Shown: piece by piece, positions 62,393 through 64,000 of the stretch
How the letters are laid out: the number at the start of each line of letters is the position of its first letter
Position numbering within the stretch: the first letter of the stretch is position 1
DNA from: Gammaproteobacteria bacterium Ga0077536
GTDB taxonomy: Bacteria; Pseudomonadota; Gammaproteobacteria; Ga0077536
Reading direction: 5' to 3'
Length of the DNA: 64,000 nucleotides
Assembly (NCBI GenBank): GCA_001464935.1
Contig: LNEL01000040.1
Span: 1 to 64,000, forward strand
The notes under the pieces: model-generated
Told to the model about the DNA's origin: nothing
Databases searched by the model: none
What the model saw: the letters and a program-made list of their open reading frames with translations, nothing else
Made by a program: the position numbers and the translations under genes

Positions 62393-63604
62393 CTAGTCGC
62401 GGGACACGGCCTTGAGCGCCATAATCCGTGCTTCGCGCAATAGAGTCTTGATCTGCGGCCCCGGCCCGTGTTCGGCGACGATCGCCGCGACGTCGATCTC
62501 ACGAGTAACCACCAGTGCCTCGCGCAAGCGCGCGGCCTGCGGATAGGGCCGGTCCTCGAATCCCGCACGGCCGCGCGCGTCGCACTCGCAGGCGAGCAGG
62601 CACTCCTCGAAGCGTGCCGGACGACGATAGGCGTCGAGTTTGTCGAGCAGGTCGACCACCGTGGACGCTTTCAGTTCGAGCGCTCGATGCACGTTGGTGT
62701 GATGGCGCGCGACGAGCACCGCGAGTTCGCGACAGGCCTGCGGCACGCGCAGGCGATCGCAGAGGCCGTTCAGCAGGCCGACGCTGCGTTCTTCATGACC
62801 AATGTGTTGCGGCAGCTTCGCCGCCGGCGTCGTCGCCTTGCCGAGATCGTGCACCAGCACGGCGAAGCGCACCCGTGCGTCGGCTCCGGCGCGCGCCGCC
62901 GCCGCCAGGCACAGCATCAGGTGGGCACCGCAGTCGATCTCCGGATGATGCTGCGCCGGCTGCGGCACGCCGAACAGTGCGTCGACCTCCGGCAGCACCA
63001 CGCGCAGCGCGCCGCACTCGCGCAGCACTTCGAAGAAACGCTGCGGATGCGCTTCGCCGAGTGCGCGTTCGAGTTCGCGCCACACGCGTTCGGGCGTCAG
63101 CGTGTCGAGTTCGCCGGAGGCGGTGATCGCGCGCATCAGCGCCATCGTTTCCGGTGCCACCGTGAAATCGAAACGGGCGGCGAAGCGCCCGACGCGCAGC
63201 GCGCGCAGGGGATCCTCGGTGAAGGCTGCGGTGACATGGCGCAGCACGCGCTGCGCGAGATCGCGGCGGCCTCCGTACGGATCGATGATCGTGCCGTCAG
63301 CCTCTTCCGCCATCGCGTTGATCGTCAGATCGCGGCGCGCGAGATCCTGCTCGAGCGTGACGCTGCGCGCGACATCGACCGCGAAGCCCGTGTAGCCGCT
63401 GCCCTGTTTGCGCTCGGTGCGCGCCAGCGCGTATTCCTCGTGCGTGTCCGGGTGCAGAAAGACCGGAAAGTCCTTGCCGACCCGCGTGTAGCCCTGCGCG
63501 AGCATCTCGTCCTCGCTCGCGCCGACGACCACCCAGTCGCAGTCGACGATCGGCAGGCCCAGCAGCCGATCGCGAACGGCGCCTCCGACGCGGTAGATCT
63601 TCAT
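62393..63604 (-). CDS. cca: Multifunctional CCA-adding tRNA nucleotidyltransferase with HD domain
   Basis: MKIYRVGGAVRDRLLGLPIVDCDWVVVGAS; RRDLTINAMA; VHDLGKATTP HD motif. Confidence 0.96.
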   Translation of the reverse strand: MKIYRVGGAVRDRLLGLPIVDCDWVVVGASEDEMLAQGYTRVGKDFPVFLHPDTHEEYALARTERKQGSGYTGFAVDVARSVTLEQDLARRDLTINAMAEEADGTIIDPYGGRRDLAQRVLRHVTAAFTEDPLRALRVGRFAARFDFTVAPETMALMRAITASGELDTLTPERVWRELERALGEAHPQRFFEVLRECGALRVVLPEVDALFGVPQPAQHHPEIDCGAHLMLCLAAAARAGADARVRFAVLVHDLGKATTPAAKLPQHIGHEERSVGLLNGLCDRLRVPQACRELAVLVARHHTNVHRALELKASTVVDLLDKLDAYRRPARFEECLLACECDARGRAGFEDRPYPQAARLREALVVTREIDVAAIVAEHGPGPQIKTLLREARIMALKAVSRD

Positions 63605-63632
63605 CGCGTGCGGCCGGCGGGCGCGGGACGCC

Positions 63633-64000
63633 TCAGCGCCCGGCGTGCCGGCGCAGCCGGTCGTAGCGCATGCGCTCGCCGCCGCCACGCAACAGCGTGT
63701 CGATCACGGCGTCGACAGCGGTCGGCGTGATCCCGAGCGCCGTGAGCCCGTTCGCACCGGTGAGCACGCTGTCCTGCGTGGCCGAGCGGAAGTTGTCGCG
63801 CGAGAATGGTTTGCCCGGCAGATGCTCGAAGACTTCGGCCTGGAGGCGCGAGGCGAGCATGCCGAGTGGCAGGATCAGCCGTGTGCGGCCGGTCACGCGC
63901 ACGACCAGTCGCACGATCTCTTCGAGCGTCATCACCGCAGGACCGCCGAGATCGTAGGCCTGGCCGACACTGCGCCGATCGTCGATGGCGCGCACGAAGG
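63633..64000 (-). CDS. NAD-dependent epimerase/NDUFA9-like protein (C-terminal part; truncated by window edge)
   Basis: GQAYDLGGPAVMTLEEIVRLVVRVTGR...FSRDNFRSATQDSV; typical position next to cca. Confidence 0.75.
   Translation of the reverse strand, partial: FVRAIDDRRSVGQAYDLGGPAVMTLEEIVRLVVRVTGRTRLILPLGMLASRLQAEVFEHLPGKPFSRDNFRSATQDSVLTGANGLTALGITPTAVDAVIDTLLRGGGERMRYDRLRRHAGR

Overview
GC-rich gammaproteobacterial-type chromosome segment. The right end (about 50.7-64 kb) is conserved housekeeping DNA: tRNA-Ile(CAU), rpoD, dnaG, yqeY, rpsU, tsaD, plsY, folB, folK, a pteridine reductase, msrA and cca. The left and centre are catabolic and accessory: a glpK-glpD pair, a thiolase/SDR/Baeyer-Villiger monooxygenase operon, a CoA transferase, an acyl-CoA dehydrogenase, LLM flavin oxidoreductases, and three BVMO-type monooxygenases, two of them divergent from their own regulators. 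One divergent cluster combines an NCS2 permease and a biuret-hydrolase-like gene with an AtzG/AtzE/AtzH-like set. There are four amidase-signature genes, one a secreted tandem fusion whose second domain has lost catalytic residues. The most unusual signal is a dispersed repeat family built on GGGACACCCA. I count 16 exact copies on the two strands, all between 23.4 and 47.0 kb, arranged in direct and inverted clusters. Copies bracket in inverted orientation a Y1/HUH (IS200-like, RAYT-type) transposase gene at 37.6-38.6 kb. Other hairpin repeat families, an apparent frameshift in a truC-like gene, and a strong sigma-54 promoter with a palindromic upstream element are also visible. All calls come from reading the sequence and the supplied translations; no database searches were run.
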